Below are positions 32,653 to 40,538 of a stretch of 64,000 nt of DNA, piece by piece; the first letter of the stretch is position 1; each line of letters starts with the position of its first letter. The notes under the pieces are model-generated. The model saw only the letters and a program-made list of their open reading frames with translations. It made no database searches and was not told the origin of the DNA. The translations under genes and the position numbers were made by a program. Location: the NCBI GenBank assembly GCA_946480695.1, contig CAMLKG010000017.1:1-64000 (forward strand). Direction: 5' to 3'. The DNA is from an uncultured Cellvibrio sp. (GTDB lineage: Bacteria; Pseudomonadota; Gammaproteobacteria; Pseudomonadales; Cellvibrionaceae).

Positions 32653-33363
32653 TTAAAACAACCTTCCTAACAAATAAGGAATTGCAGTTTCCACACGCAT
32701 AATGCGCTCGCCCAGATGCGCTGCATCGAATCCGATTTTTTTCAATAAATCGATCTCGTAGCCAATAAAGCCACCTTCAGGACCAACGGCCAGGCTCAAA
32801 GGATAATCAATATTGCGAGGGCATTCGTTTTCAGTGTAAGGGTGTGCGACCAGTGCCTTGGTATTGGCAATGATATTGGGTAGTTCATCTTCAACGAAAG
32901 GTTTAAAACGTTTGTGCAAATACACCTGCGGTAATTGCGTATCACATCCTTGCTCCAACCCTAACGCGAGTTGTTCATAAATGGCATCGGGCTCAAGGAA
33001 CGGTGTTTGCCAATAGCTTTTTTCCACCCGGTAGGAATTGATCAAATGCAACTCCTTAACACCTAATGTCGCAATAGTTTGGAATATCCGGCGCAACATC
33101 TTTGGCCGTGGTAAACCCAAAATCAATTTTAATGGCAATGGCTGGGGTGGTGGTTGATTTAAATCCAGCTTAAGTTCCAATCGCGTCTCACTGAAACTTA
33201 ATACGGTTCCACTACCGATGTTTCCGTTTAGCAATCCAACCTTAAAGGTTTCCCCAATATCGGCACCATGCACTTCCCGAATATGGGAAAGGCGGCGCTC
33301 ATCGCAAATAAATGCATGTGCAGTGGAAATCAGGTCGGTTTCGGTGAGTAAAATCAGGTTCAT
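32653..33363 (-). CDS. rsmE: 16S rRNA m3U1498 methyltransferase
   Basis: RsmE methylates uridine 1498 of 16S rRNA. The 236-residue protein has an N-terminal PUA-like domain (ICDERRLSHIREVHGADIGETFKVGLLNG) and a C-terminal SPOUT fold with the knotted AdoMet site: LAVGPEGGFIGYEIDLL and LGERIMRVETAIPYLLG. KMLRRIFQTIATLGVKELHLI is typical too. Length matches the family (about 240). It is convergent with the GGDEF-EAL gene and appears monocistronic. Confidence 0.95.
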   Translation of the reverse strand: MNLILLTETDLISTAHAFICDERRLSHIREVHGADIGETFKVGLLNGNIGSGTVLSFSETRLELKLDLNQPPPQPLPLKLILGLPRPKMLRRIFQTIATLGVKELHLINSYRVEKSYWQTPFLEPDAIYEQLALGLEQGCDTQLPQVYLHKRFKPFVEDELPNIIANTKALVAHPYTENECPRNIDYPLSLAVGPEGGFIGYEIDLLKKIGFDAAHLGERIMRVETAIPYLLGRLF

Positions 33364-33491
33364 AGCTAAGAACTTGGTCGGGAAATTTTAACCGCATTGT
33401 AACGCCTGGTTTCATAAGTGTGGAGGGATTATTGTTTATCTTTAGGTCACACGGGCAGATTGCAGAATTCGTTGGGGTTGGGGGAGCTGAG

Positions 33492-33512
33492 CCAGATCAA
33501 TTCCTGATCTGG
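33492..33512. repeat. Short perfect inverted repeat upstream of rsmE
   Basis: CCAGATCA (33492-33499) and TGATCTGG (33505-33512) form an 8-bp stem with a 5-base loop. No T-run follows on either strand. It could be a hairpin terminating the upstream minus-strand gene inefficiently, or a protein-binding dyad. Confidence 0.35.
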
Positions 33513-33625
33513 TTGATAGCACTGTTAACACCGCTTCCAGAAAGCAAAAATTAAAAAATCCATCTATCGGTTTAGGCTAAAAATATATAATCCCAAAACC
33601 TTTCCGCTACGAATATGTATGTTAT

Positions 33626-34015
33626 TTATTGCCTATTAATTTTATTTAGCGATGAAGAGGTGCCGGAGTTCATGTTGGAGTTTGAATTTTGGCTGTGGTG
33701 ACCGGGTAATCCAATTTGTCTGGCGCTATTTTCTCGCTGCTGCTGTATTTGTTGATTTTTGTGCTGGGTTTGGTATGCGTTTAAATTTTGCACGGATTTC
33801 AATTCCTTGTGGCTTTTTGCCGCCGCAATTCCTGCTGCTTTATTTTTGTTTTTCTGTTGGTGCTTGGGTTCTTGATAGGCATTTATGCCAACCTTGTTCT
33901 CTATAGCCTTACAGTTGTAAGGTTTGCCGTGCATGGCGGAGGTAATTTTTTTATTTGCGAGATAACTTTTGCTGAGTTCGATACCGCAATCAGGGCATAC
34001 GAAAATGTGTGGCAT
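33626..34015 (-). CDS. Hypothetical protein with N-terminal zinc-ribbon-like motif and Gln/Asn/Lys-rich tail
   Basis: A 129-residue protein of unknown function. The N-terminus begins MPHIFVCPDCGIELS with one CxxC pair and a single later Cys (about residue 35) that could form an incomplete metal site. The remaining two thirds are low complexity, dominated by Gln, Asn, Lys and Ser, and probably disordered. A well-spaced AAGGAG ribosome site supports translation on this strand. Open frames on the opposite strand are the hydrophobic mirror of this biased sequence. The upstream neighbour is trehalase, divergently transcribed. Confidence 0.6.
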   Translation of the reverse strand: MPHIFVCPDCGIELSKSYLANKKITSAMHGKPYNCKAIENKVGINAYQEPKHQQKNKNKAAGIAAAKSHKELKSVQNLNAYQTQHKNQQIQQQRENSARQIGLPGHHSQNSNSNMNSGTSSSLNKINRQ

Positions 34016-34256
34016 AGCCAGCTCCTTGATTCAATCAGTTAAGCAATCGGTTTAGATCGTTGTTTAGTCTAAGCTATCCTGGAGTGACAATTGTGATTAA
34101 TCCATTACCGGCTATTACAACAATATTAACGCTTTAGGTGCCAGTTGTTGCCGCGTGCGTAGGTGTTTCCTGTGAACTTAGTCGGTAGCGGTAGGTCTTC
34201 TTGTATTAGCGGTTGCAGAATCTTTTGCGAGTTGTTTTGGACGTTTAGAAGCGATT

Positions 34257-35876
34257 ATGAAACCCAAAATTATCTGCGTGTGTCTTGCAATGCAAATATT
34301 ATGCGTCAGCTGTACCCATACCGAAATTGTTGAATCTGAAAAGCCTGTGATAACCCGGGTTGATGCCTTGTCGGTGAACCTGGCTGGGCCGGATGAGCGA
34401 TTCGGGGAGTTATTTATTGCGGTCCAAACCTCGGGAATGTTTAGCGATTCAAAAACATTTGTAGATGCGATTCCGCTTTATCCCGACGGAGAAATCCTTG
34501 CCAATTACCAATTTCGTAAAAACCAGCCGGGCTTTATTTTAAAGGATTTTATTGCGGAGCATTTTGCCGTCCCCCAGGACCAGCCAACACATTTCACCAC
34601 TGATCCGTCTAAAACTGCCGTGGAACACATGACTATTTTATGGGATGTGCTTACCAGGCATCCCGGGACTGTTGTTGATAGCGGCACGTTGATTCCAGTC
34701 CCTAATCCTTATGTGGTACCCGGCGGACGTTTCCGCGAGGTTTATTATTGGGATAGTTATTTCACCATGCTGGGATTACAGGCGTCGGGTCGTTGGGACC
34801 TTATTGAAAATATGGTCGATAATTTTTCCTACCTTATTGATACGCTCGGTTTTATTCCCAATGGAAACCGTACTTATTATCTTACCCGGTCACAGCCCCC
34901 ATTTTTTGCGCTGATGGTAAAACTCTTAGAGGAAAAGCACGGCAAGGGAACCCTGGAAAAATACACCGCACAATTGCAAAAAGAATATGATTTCTGGATG
35001 GATGGGAAATCATCGCTTACACACGAGAAGCCTGCATCAAAACGTGTTGTGCTATTGCCGGATGGCTCGATTATGAATCGTTATTGGGATGAAAATTCCA
35101 CGCCGCGACCGGAATCCTATGAAGAGGACCTGGAATTGGTTAAGGCACACCAGCTTTCGGATGAACGTTATAGGGATATTCGCGCTGCCGCCGAATCTGG
35201 CTGGGATTTTAGTGGCCGCTGGTTCAAGGATCACGCAAAAATGACCACAATCCATACCACTGAAATTATTCCCATCGATTTAAATGCGCTGCTTTATTAC
35301 CTTGAAACCGTGTTGGCGGACGCTTATCAGCAAACGGATAACGGAATCCTTTATAAAAAATACGAGGAACTTGCGCAGAAAAGAAAGGACGCCTTGCAGC
35401 GTTACATGTGGGATGAACGCGATGGATTTTTCCACGACTATGATTTTATTTCCAGGCGCCAGACCAACAATAAAACGCTCGCCGCGATGTTTCCTTTGTA
35501 TTTCAATATTGCCGGGCCGCAACAAGCCATTCGTGTAGCGGAAGTTATCCAGCGTGATTTTTTAAAGCCGGGCGGAGTGACCACAACGTTAAACCATACC
35601 CATCAACAATGGGACGCGCCGAATGGCTGGGCTCCGATGCAATGGATAACGATAATGGGATTGAAGCGCTATCACCACTATGGCTTGGCCAATACTATTC
35701 AACAACGTTGGGTTGATATGAACCTGAAGGTTTATAAAACCAGCGGGAAAATGGTAGAAAAATATGATGTGTATGACATGGATCTGGAAGCAGGCGGAGG
35801 TGAATATCCGGTCCAGGATGGCTTCGGTTGGACCAATGGCGTCCTACTGAAATTATTGGAATCTACATCGAAATAA
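34257..35876 (+). CDS. treA: Trehalase (GH37), predicted lipoprotein
   Basis: This trehalase splits trehalose into two glucose units. The 539-residue protein carries a lipoprotein-type signal with Cys in VSCTH (about residue 19), so it is likely anchored in the cell envelope rather than free in the periplasm. Both GH37 signatures are present: PGGRFREVYYWDSYF and the late QWDAPNGWAPMQW. The catalytic acid region SGWDFSGRW and the ending GEYPVQDGFGWTNGV also match the family. It is a single gene with no sugar transporter next to it. It presumably supplies glucose from external trehalose. Confidence 0.95.
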   Translation: MKPKIICVCLAMQILCVSCTHTEIVESEKPVITRVDALSVNLAGPDERFGELFIAVQTSGMFSDSKTFVDAIPLYPDGEILANYQFRKNQPGFILKDFIAEHFAVPQDQPTHFTTDPSKTAVEHMTILWDVLTRHPGTVVDSGTLIPVPNPYVVPGGRFREVYYWDSYFTMLGLQASGRWDLIENMVDNFSYLIDTLGFIPNGNRTYYLTRSQPPFFALMVKLLEEKHGKGTLEKYTAQLQKEYDFWMDGKSSLTHEKPASKRVVLLPDGSIMNRYWDENSTPRPESYEEDLELVKAHQLSDERYRDIRAAAESGWDFSGRWFKDHAKMTTIHTTEIIPIDLNALLYYLETVLADAYQQTDNGILYKKYEELAQKRKDALQRYMWDERDGFFHDYDFISRRQTNNKTLAAMFPLYFNIAGPQQAIRVAEVIQRDFLKPGGVTTTLNHTHQQWDAPNGWAPMQWITIMGLKRYHHYGLANTIQQRWVDMNLKVYKTSGKMVEKYDVYDMDLEAGGGEYPVQDGFGWTNGVLLKLLESTSK

Positions 35877-35916
35877 AAACAGACGAGTAAAATTCGCCTG
35901 TTTTGCTAAATTGTAT

Positions 35917-36303
35917 TTATTTTTGGACTGGTTTTTTTCTGCTAACCGGATTAATCCGCGCCAATTCAGCTTCGTCTAAGCCGCCGCCGGCACCAATATC
36001 ACTCCCACTGACAATCGACAATGATTTATCCACGGGGTCCAGGTTTCCCTGTTCGCGTTCGTATTGGGAGCGTGCGCCATCTTCAAGGATTAACGTTTCG
36101 GGTGTTAAGTCGTCATTGGTTGGCCCTTGTCCCGGTTGGGATGCTTCGGTTAAGCCTGCGTTGCGGGCGTTTGGATCTTGTGCTGGCAATATGTTCTGCT
36201 CTTCAAAGCCTGGGGTAGGGCGATCGTGTTCAAAATCCAGTTCGTCGGCTTCGGCTGGGCGGTCCGCAGGTTTAACCACAGTGTTGTGAGTTCGTCTATT
36301 CAT
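35917..36303 (-). CDS. Hypothetical acidic, disordered protein
   Basis: A 128-residue protein rich in Asp, Glu, Pro and Gly, with no signal peptide, membrane helix or known domain. A GAGG site nine bases before the ATG and even codon use support it as real. Composition suggests a disordered or stress-related protein. It is convergent with the trehalase gene; the short gap between them contains no clear terminator. Function unknown. Confidence 0.6.
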   Translation of the reverse strand: MNRRTHNTVVKPADRPAEADELDFEHDRPTPGFEEQNILPAQDPNARNAGLTEASQPGQGPTNDDLTPETLILEDGARSQYEREQGNLDPVDKSLSIVSGSDIGAGGGLDEAELARINPVSRKKPVQK

Positions 36304-36397
36304 GGTGTAATCCTCAAATTATCTTAAACAATTGACGGCTTTATTGAGGAATAATTCCACTTATTTTAAGCGGGGGAATATATAAAAATTACCTCCA

Positions 36398-37174
36398 TCA
36401 TTTCAGTTTGATCCAAACCGGAGCGTGATCGCTGGTTTTTTCCCACGCCCTCACATTTTTATCAATACCACAGGCGGTTAGGCGCTTTTTTAACGTTGGA
36501 CTCAATAAGAAATGGTCGATTCGCAGGCCGGCGTCACGCGCGAACGAATTGCGAAAATAATCCCAAAAAGTATAAATTTTTTCGTTCGGATACAGCGTTC
36601 GTAGTGCGTCAGTCCAGCCCTGGGTCAACAGATCTTGATACGCCGCTTTCACTTCTGGTCGGAACAACGCGTCATCGATCCAGCGTTCCGGCTTATACAC
36701 ATCCAGATCGGTGGGTATTACATTGAAATCCCCTGCGAGCACCACGGGCGCACCGGTAGCGAGTAAATCTTTCGCATGTATTTTCAGGCGTTCAAGCCAG
36801 CGCAACTTGTAATCAAATTTTGGCCCCGGATAGGGATTGCCGTTAGGTAAATAAAGACAGGCGACCAATATTCCGTTAATAGCAGCTTCAATATAACGAC
36901 TATGCGCATCCTCAGGATCACCGGGCAGTACACGCCGTAATTCCAATGGCTCACCAACGCGCGACAGTATGGCGACACCATTCCAGCTTTTCTGCCCGTG
37001 CCAAATGACATCGTAACCACTATCGCGGATTAAGGCTTCAGGGAATTTTTCCTGCGGTGCTTTCAATTCCTGGAGGCACACAACGTCTGGCTCTGTTTCT
37101 GCCAGCCAGCGCAAAAGGATGGGCAAGCGCGCATTAATGCCATTAACGTTGTAAGTTGCAATTTTAATAGGCAC
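36398..37174 (-). CDS. xthA: Exonuclease III
   Basis: This AP endonuclease/3'-5' exonuclease takes part in base excision repair. Motifs are KIATYNVNGI, the catalytic glutamate in VCLQELKAP, WNGVAILSR, VLAGDFNVIPTDLD, YTFWDYF and the C-terminal DHAPVWIKL. About 258 residues are predicted from the GTG at 37174. The start is unusual: homologs begin with Met-Lys-Ile-Ala-Thr, but here that Met codon is ATT (37168), preceded by a perfect GGGAGG five bases upstream. The GTG lies inside that ribosome site, and a TTG at 37204 has none. The start is therefore open; see findings. Confidence 0.93.
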   Translation of the reverse strand: MPIKIATYNVNGINARLPILLRWLAETEPDVVCLQELKAPQEKFPEALIRDSGYDVIWHGQKSWNGVAILSRVGEPLELRRVLPGDPEDAHSRYIEAAINGILVACLYLPNGNPYPGPKFDYKLRWLERLKIHAKDLLATGAPVVLAGDFNVIPTDLDVYKPERWIDDALFRPEVKAAYQDLLTQGWTDALRTLYPNEKIYTFWDYFRNSFARDAGLRIDHFLLSPTLKKRLTACGIDKNVRAWEKTSDHAPVWIKLK

Positions 37175-37332
37175 CTCCCACTGCGTCCGGGCACGTCCGA
37201 TCAATATTCATAATGATGAAATTTCGACCGATAATTTAATTTATAGTTTTGGTTTTTAATACCGGCTTAAAGCAACACAGGTTTGGTTTACTACGAATGG
37301 ATGTTACCGGGGGAGGGAAATAGGAGGAATAA

Positions 37333-37408
37333 TGGCGTCCCCGGCGGGAATCGAACCCACATCATACGCTTAGGAGGCATACGTTCTATCCAATTAAACT
37401 ACAGGGAC
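37333..37408 (-). tRNA. tRNA-Arg (CCU)
   Basis: A 76-nucleotide tRNA with encoded CCA. Acceptor GTCCCTG pairs with CGGGGAC (one G-T pair), followed by discriminator G. The D stem is GTTT/GAAC, the anticodon loop CTCCTAA gives CCU (arginine, AGG codon), and the T loop is TTCGATT. It lies between xthA and the flagellar gene flgN, all on the minus strand. Confidence 0.95.
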
Positions 37409-37436
37409 GCACCACACGCGTTAGCGTGCGGCGCGG

Positions 37437-37465
37437 ATTATATAGAGTTGAACGAAGAATTTTAA
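37437..37465 (-). promoter_or_regulatory. Promoter of tRNA-Arg
   Basis: On the minus strand, TTAAAA (37465-37460), 17 bases, then a perfect TATAAT (37442-37437). It is followed by a GC-rich discriminator (CCGCGCC) and lies 28 bases before the tRNA. It overlaps the stop region of flgN. Confidence 0.65.
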
Positions 37466-37938
37466 GCCTTGGCGACTGTATAAGATGAAGTGTGTTGTGT
37501 TTGGGTGCCTTTTGCGGTGTAAAGCGACGGGGCGGCGACTTTACCGCGAAGCAGAGTGAGTAAATGGTTCAGGGTTTGTTGTGAGCGAGCGATCATTTTG
37601 CCGTTCACCTCGTTCATTTTTTGGCAGTCTGCAAATTCATTGACCAGGGTTTTCCATTCATCGCGCAGGGGCAGGGTAGCGGTGTTGCGTTGCAGGAATG
37701 TATCCCAACCGGCGGCATTGGTAGGCAGGCCAAGGGTGGTGAGTATTTGCTGGCGCAGTTTGGCGCTGGTGTTGAGTTGATCGACGATCACCGCCTTTTG
37801 TTCGATGATTTCCTGCAAACCATCCTGCTTGCGTTGTTCGAGCAGTTCGCGCTCCGCAACCAACAAATGTTTGAGCTGGGTAATGGCGGTGGTGTCTTGC
37901 GCAAGCATGTGGCGCAGGGCATTGATATCGAGAGACAT
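37462..37938 (-). CDS. flgN: Flagellar chaperone FlgN
   Basis: FlgN binds the hook-associated proteins FlgK and FlgL in the cytoplasm and delivers them for export. The 158-residue protein is mostly helical, with heptad-like segments (QLKHLLVAERELLEQRKQDGL, then IIEQKAVIVDQLNTSAKLRQ), the FlgN-family pattern; the C-terminal 30 residues are polar. It lies downstream of flgM on the same strand with a gap of about 110 bases and is probably driven by the sigma-28 promoter ahead of flgM. Its presumed clients flgK and flgL are in the divergent operon. Confidence 0.88.
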   Translation of the reverse strand: MSLDINALRHMLAQDTTAITQLKHLLVAERELLEQRKQDGLQEIIEQKAVIVDQLNTSAKLRQQILTTLGLPTNAAGWDTFLQRNTATLPLRDEWKTLVNEFADCQKMNEVNGKMIARSQQTLNHLLTLLRGKVAAPSLYTAKGTQTQHTSSYTVAKA

Positions 37939-38051
37939 AGCAACCTCTACTGGTAAAGTGGGGAAGGATTTAAAAGGCGCCGGGGAAGAGCCAGTGAATC
38001 CTTCGTGTCAAAATAAGGTTTTACGATAAACCTTGCTCAGTTCGCCGTTAT

Positions 38052-38372
38052 TTAACCCAACAGGTCGCGCTGGTTAAGCATATTTTCAGCAATACGCTCA
38101 GGGTTAATTTCGAAACGGCCTTCAGCAATGGCGCGGCGGATTTCCGCTACCTTCTCCAGGTTAACGTCGGGCGCGCTTTCAATCTTGCTTTGCAAGCGGC
38201 CAAGGGTCTGGGCTTGCTCGCTCAATACTACTTTGTCACCGGCTTTAGGGGTTGTGGCTGGCGCCGGTGGAGTGGAAGGCGCCTTGGCGTCCGGCGCGGC
38301 GGCACTTGCGGATTTGCTGCGTGTACCCTTGGTACTGACAGAGTCCAGTGAATTGTTGGTGTTGAAGTTCAT
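38052..38372 (-). CDS. flgM: Anti-sigma-28 factor FlgM
   Basis: FlgM holds sigma-28 (FliA) inactive until it is exported through the finished hook-basal body. The chosen ATG at 38372 gives 106 residues beginning MNFNTNNSLDSV; twelve upstream codons in frame have no ribosome site. The C-terminal half has the sigma-binding helices (VLSEQAQTLGRLQSKIE, then EKVAEIRRAIAEGRFEINPERIAENML). The N-terminal half is disordered and Ala/Pro-rich, as expected for an exported protein. A perfect sigma-28 promoter lies about 100 bases upstream, so FlgM is made by the factor it inhibits. Confidence 0.92.
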   Translation of the reverse strand: MNFNTNNSLDSVSTKGTRSKSASAAAPDAKAPSTPPAPATTPKAGDKVVLSEQAQTLGRLQSKIESAPDVNLEKVAEIRRAIAEGRFEINPERIAENMLNQRDLLG

Positions 38373-38472
38373 TTGTTTTCCCCTGTTCGCCCTCGGGCGA
38401 TTGTACAAAAATTGTCGCGGTTGCTATGTCGGGACAAGCAGGAAAGCATCGTTTACAGCTTCCCTTGCCAGG

Positions 38473-38499
38473 TTATCGGCCGGCGCCCGCGTAACTTTA
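38473..38499 (-). promoter_or_regulatory. Sigma-28 (FliA) promoter of flgMN
   Basis: On the minus strand TAAAGTTA (38499-38492), exactly 11 bases, then GCCGATAA (38480-38473), an almost perfect match to the flagellar sigma-28 consensus. It lies between flgA and flgM, about 100 bases before the flgM start. Confidence 0.9.
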
Positions 38500-38540
38500 G
38501 CAATATTTAAAAAATGTTCAGTTCCGGCAAACTCGCCTGC

Positions 38541-39254
38541 CTACAGGGTTTGCACCAGTCCCTGTTCCCTTACGATGCCGGTAACAATACGCTGCGATGA
38601 TTCGTTCCTGACCCGAATTTTCTGGCCCAACCGACCGTCCGCCATGGCGGTGCCGGAGCTGCTGACCTTAATCGTTCCCGCAAAGGATTCAAGTACGACT
38701 ATTTCACCGCGCCGCACGGTGGTGGGTGAGTCCAATAATGCAGTTTTAAACACCTCACCTTTGCCGATGTTACGCTTGGCTTCGCGGCCGATGATGGCTT
38801 GGTCATCGGCGGCAAACGCCTGGCGTACGGTACTGATATTCACGGCGGCGCTGCTTAAATGGGCTTCGGTTATCCGTTGGCCACGGGCAATATCCTGGGC
38901 TGCCACCGGAATCTCCCGGTAAACCATGACTTGGGCGGGAATATGTACGGTCCATTGGCTACCACTGGCGCATCGGGCTTTAACACTAATGTTTCCGCCC
39001 AATCCGCTTTGATCTTGCGCGATGAATTCCACCGGGGCCAGGCACTGGCCAAGGCGTAATCGGCTGTCCAAATTGCCGATACTGATATCGATGCGTTCGT
39101 GGGGCACCTGTTTATAGGTCTCCGCCAAAAACCGGGTGAGATCCTGTTTCAGTTGGTGATGGCTGTAAATCCCCGCTGCCTGCGCCAATCCGTTTGAAGC
39201 ACAAATAACCAGTGCGATAAACACCGGGCAAATTTTTGACGAATTGGGGCGCAT
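38541..39254 (-). CDS. flgA: Flagellar P-ring assembly chaperone FlgA
   Basis: FlgA is a periplasmic chaperone that helps FlgI assemble into the P ring. The C-terminal SAF-like domain is clear (IPVAAQDIARGQRITEAHL ... GREAKRNIGKGEVFK ... VLESFAGTIKVSSSGTAM ... RVRNESSQRIVTGIV). The start at 39254 gives a 237-residue protein with a classical signal peptide (MRPNSSKICPVFIALVICAS, cleavage near AQA). An ATG at 39332 with an AGGA site would add 26 residues before that signal and is also possible. It is transcribed away from cheV and towards flgM. Confidence 0.9.
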   Translation of the reverse strand: MRPNSSKICPVFIALVICASNGLAQAAGIYSHHQLKQDLTRFLAETYKQVPHERIDISIGNLDSRLRLGQCLAPVEFIAQDQSGLGGNISVKARCASGSQWTVHIPAQVMVYREIPVAAQDIARGQRITEAHLSSAAVNISTVRQAFAADDQAIIGREAKRNIGKGEVFKTALLDSPTTVRRGEIVVLESFAGTIKVSSSGTAMADGRLGQKIRVRNESSQRIVTGIVREQGLVQTL

Positions 39255-39390
39255 TTGTACGACCCCTGGAAAAGAGGCGCATTGGCGCAAAATATTCTTC
39301 GCGAAAGTTTTATAAAAACTAGGAAGTTCCATATTTTGTCCTATCCTCAAGGGTAAGAACTGATGCCAGCAAATTTGGGCAGCCAACGAC

Positions 39391-39417
39391 TAAAGTCTGA
39401 CACTTTTTTGCCGCTAA
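39391..39417 (+). promoter_or_regulatory. Sigma-28 promoter of cheV
   Basis: TAAAGTCT (39391-39398), 11 bases, then GCCGCTAA (39410-39417). The -10 differs from the consensus only at the fifth base, as in the fliD promoter. It lies about 100 bases before cheV. Confidence 0.75.
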
Positions 39418-39518
39418 ACCGGGTTACCAGCATCGAAGCAAATACTGTGCCGTGATCTTGGCTCTAGCTAACGGCAAATCAAACATCTCAGCGTGATCGA
39501 TAAGAACGAGGTAAATGC

Positions 39519-40475
39519 ATGGCCGGCGTAATGGATAGTGTCAATCAGCGTACCCAGCTGGTTGGCCAAAATCGTCTTGAACTCCTGTTATTTCGCCTTG
39601 GTGGCCAACAACTCTATGGCATCAATGTGTTTAAGGTGAAAGAAGTCCTGCAATGCCCGCCCTTGAATGCGATCCCCGGGCGTAGCGCCGTTGTGCGTGG
39701 CGTAGCCCATATACGCGGTGGAACCTTGCCGATTATGGACATGAACCTCGCTATCGGCCGCCGCGAATTGCAGAACATCCAAAATTGCTTCGTCATCATC
39801 ACCGAATACAACCGTACCGCCCAGGGGTTTTTGGTGCGCTCGGTTGAGCGCATTGTAAATATGAACTGGGGCGATATTCATCCCCCGCCCAAAGGGGCGG
39901 GTAAAGAACATTACCTGACGGCGGTGACCCAGGTAGACGGCCAGTTGGTGGAAATTATCGATGTGGAAAAAATCCTCGCGGAAGTCGCACCGCCCCGGGA
40001 GGAAGTGAGCGATGGTGTGATTGAAGACGGCCTCGCTGACCGCGTTGTACAAAAACATGTGTTGATCATTGATGATTCCTCCATTGCGCGCAAACAAATC
40101 CAGCGCGTCATTGAAAGTATGGGTATCAAAACCACCCTGAAAAAAGATGGGGCGGAAGGCTTCAAGTATTTGCAGGATTTATTGCACGACGGCAAAGATC
40201 CCTACGGCGAATTGATCATGATTATTTGTGACATCGAAATGCCGGAAATGGATGGCTATACCTTCACCGCCGAGGTTCGTAATCATCCGCGATTAAAAAA
40301 CCTGCATATCATCCTGCACACTTCGTTGAGCGGGGTATTTAACGAAGCCATGGTGCGCAAAGTAGGGGCCGATGATTTCCTTGCGAAGTTCCATCCGGAT
40401 GAGCTGGCCAAGCGCGTTAATGATCGCGTTTTGGCAATAACCGGCGAGAGCCTGTTGCCACCGGAACGGGCATGA
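39519..40475 (+). CDS. cheV: Chemotaxis coupling protein CheV
   Basis: CheV couples receptors to CheA and adapts signalling through a receiver domain. The 318-residue protein has an N-terminal CheW domain (LLLFRLGGQQLYGINVFKVKEV, about 20-165) and a C-terminal receiver (about 175-310) with VLIIDDSSIARKQI, the phospho-acceptor context IICDIEMPEMDGYTF and the lysine in FLAKFHPDEL. A GAGG site precedes the ATG. It is followed by cheR after 63 bases; cheV-cheR ahead of flgB is the arrangement of Pseudomonas relatives. It is likely driven by the sigma-28 promoter upstream. Confidence 0.95.
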   Translation: MAGVMDSVNQRTQLVGQNRLELLLFRLGGQQLYGINVFKVKEVLQCPPLNAIPGRSAVVRGVAHIRGGTLPIMDMNLAIGRRELQNIQNCFVIITEYNRTAQGFLVRSVERIVNMNWGDIHPPPKGAGKEHYLTAVTQVDGQLVEIIDVEKILAEVAPPREEVSDGVIEDGLADRVVQKHVLIIDDSSIARKQIQRVIESMGIKTTLKKDGAEGFKYLQDLLHDGKDPYGELIMIICDIEMPEMDGYTFTAEVRNHPRLKNLHIILHTSLSGVFNEAMVRKVGADDFLAKFHPDELAKRVNDRVLAITGESLLPPERA

Positions 40476-40538
40476 TGGACGCAGGTGTAACGGAGCTGGC
40501 GCAGGGGGAGGCGCGGCTATGGTTTATGTTGAGTAGTT

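Noticed and set aside
33652..34042. Two plus-strand hydrophobic frames opposite the Gln-rich gene
   Set aside because: Their hydrophobic composition is the direct reverse complement of Gln/Asn/Lys codons, and the minus-strand gene has a well-placed AAGGAG site.
39360..39480. Sigma-54 promoter for flgA on the minus strand (TTGGCTGCCCAAATTTGCT)
   Set aside because: GG and GC are 12 bases apart rather than 10, so it does not meet the strict sigma-54 spacing.
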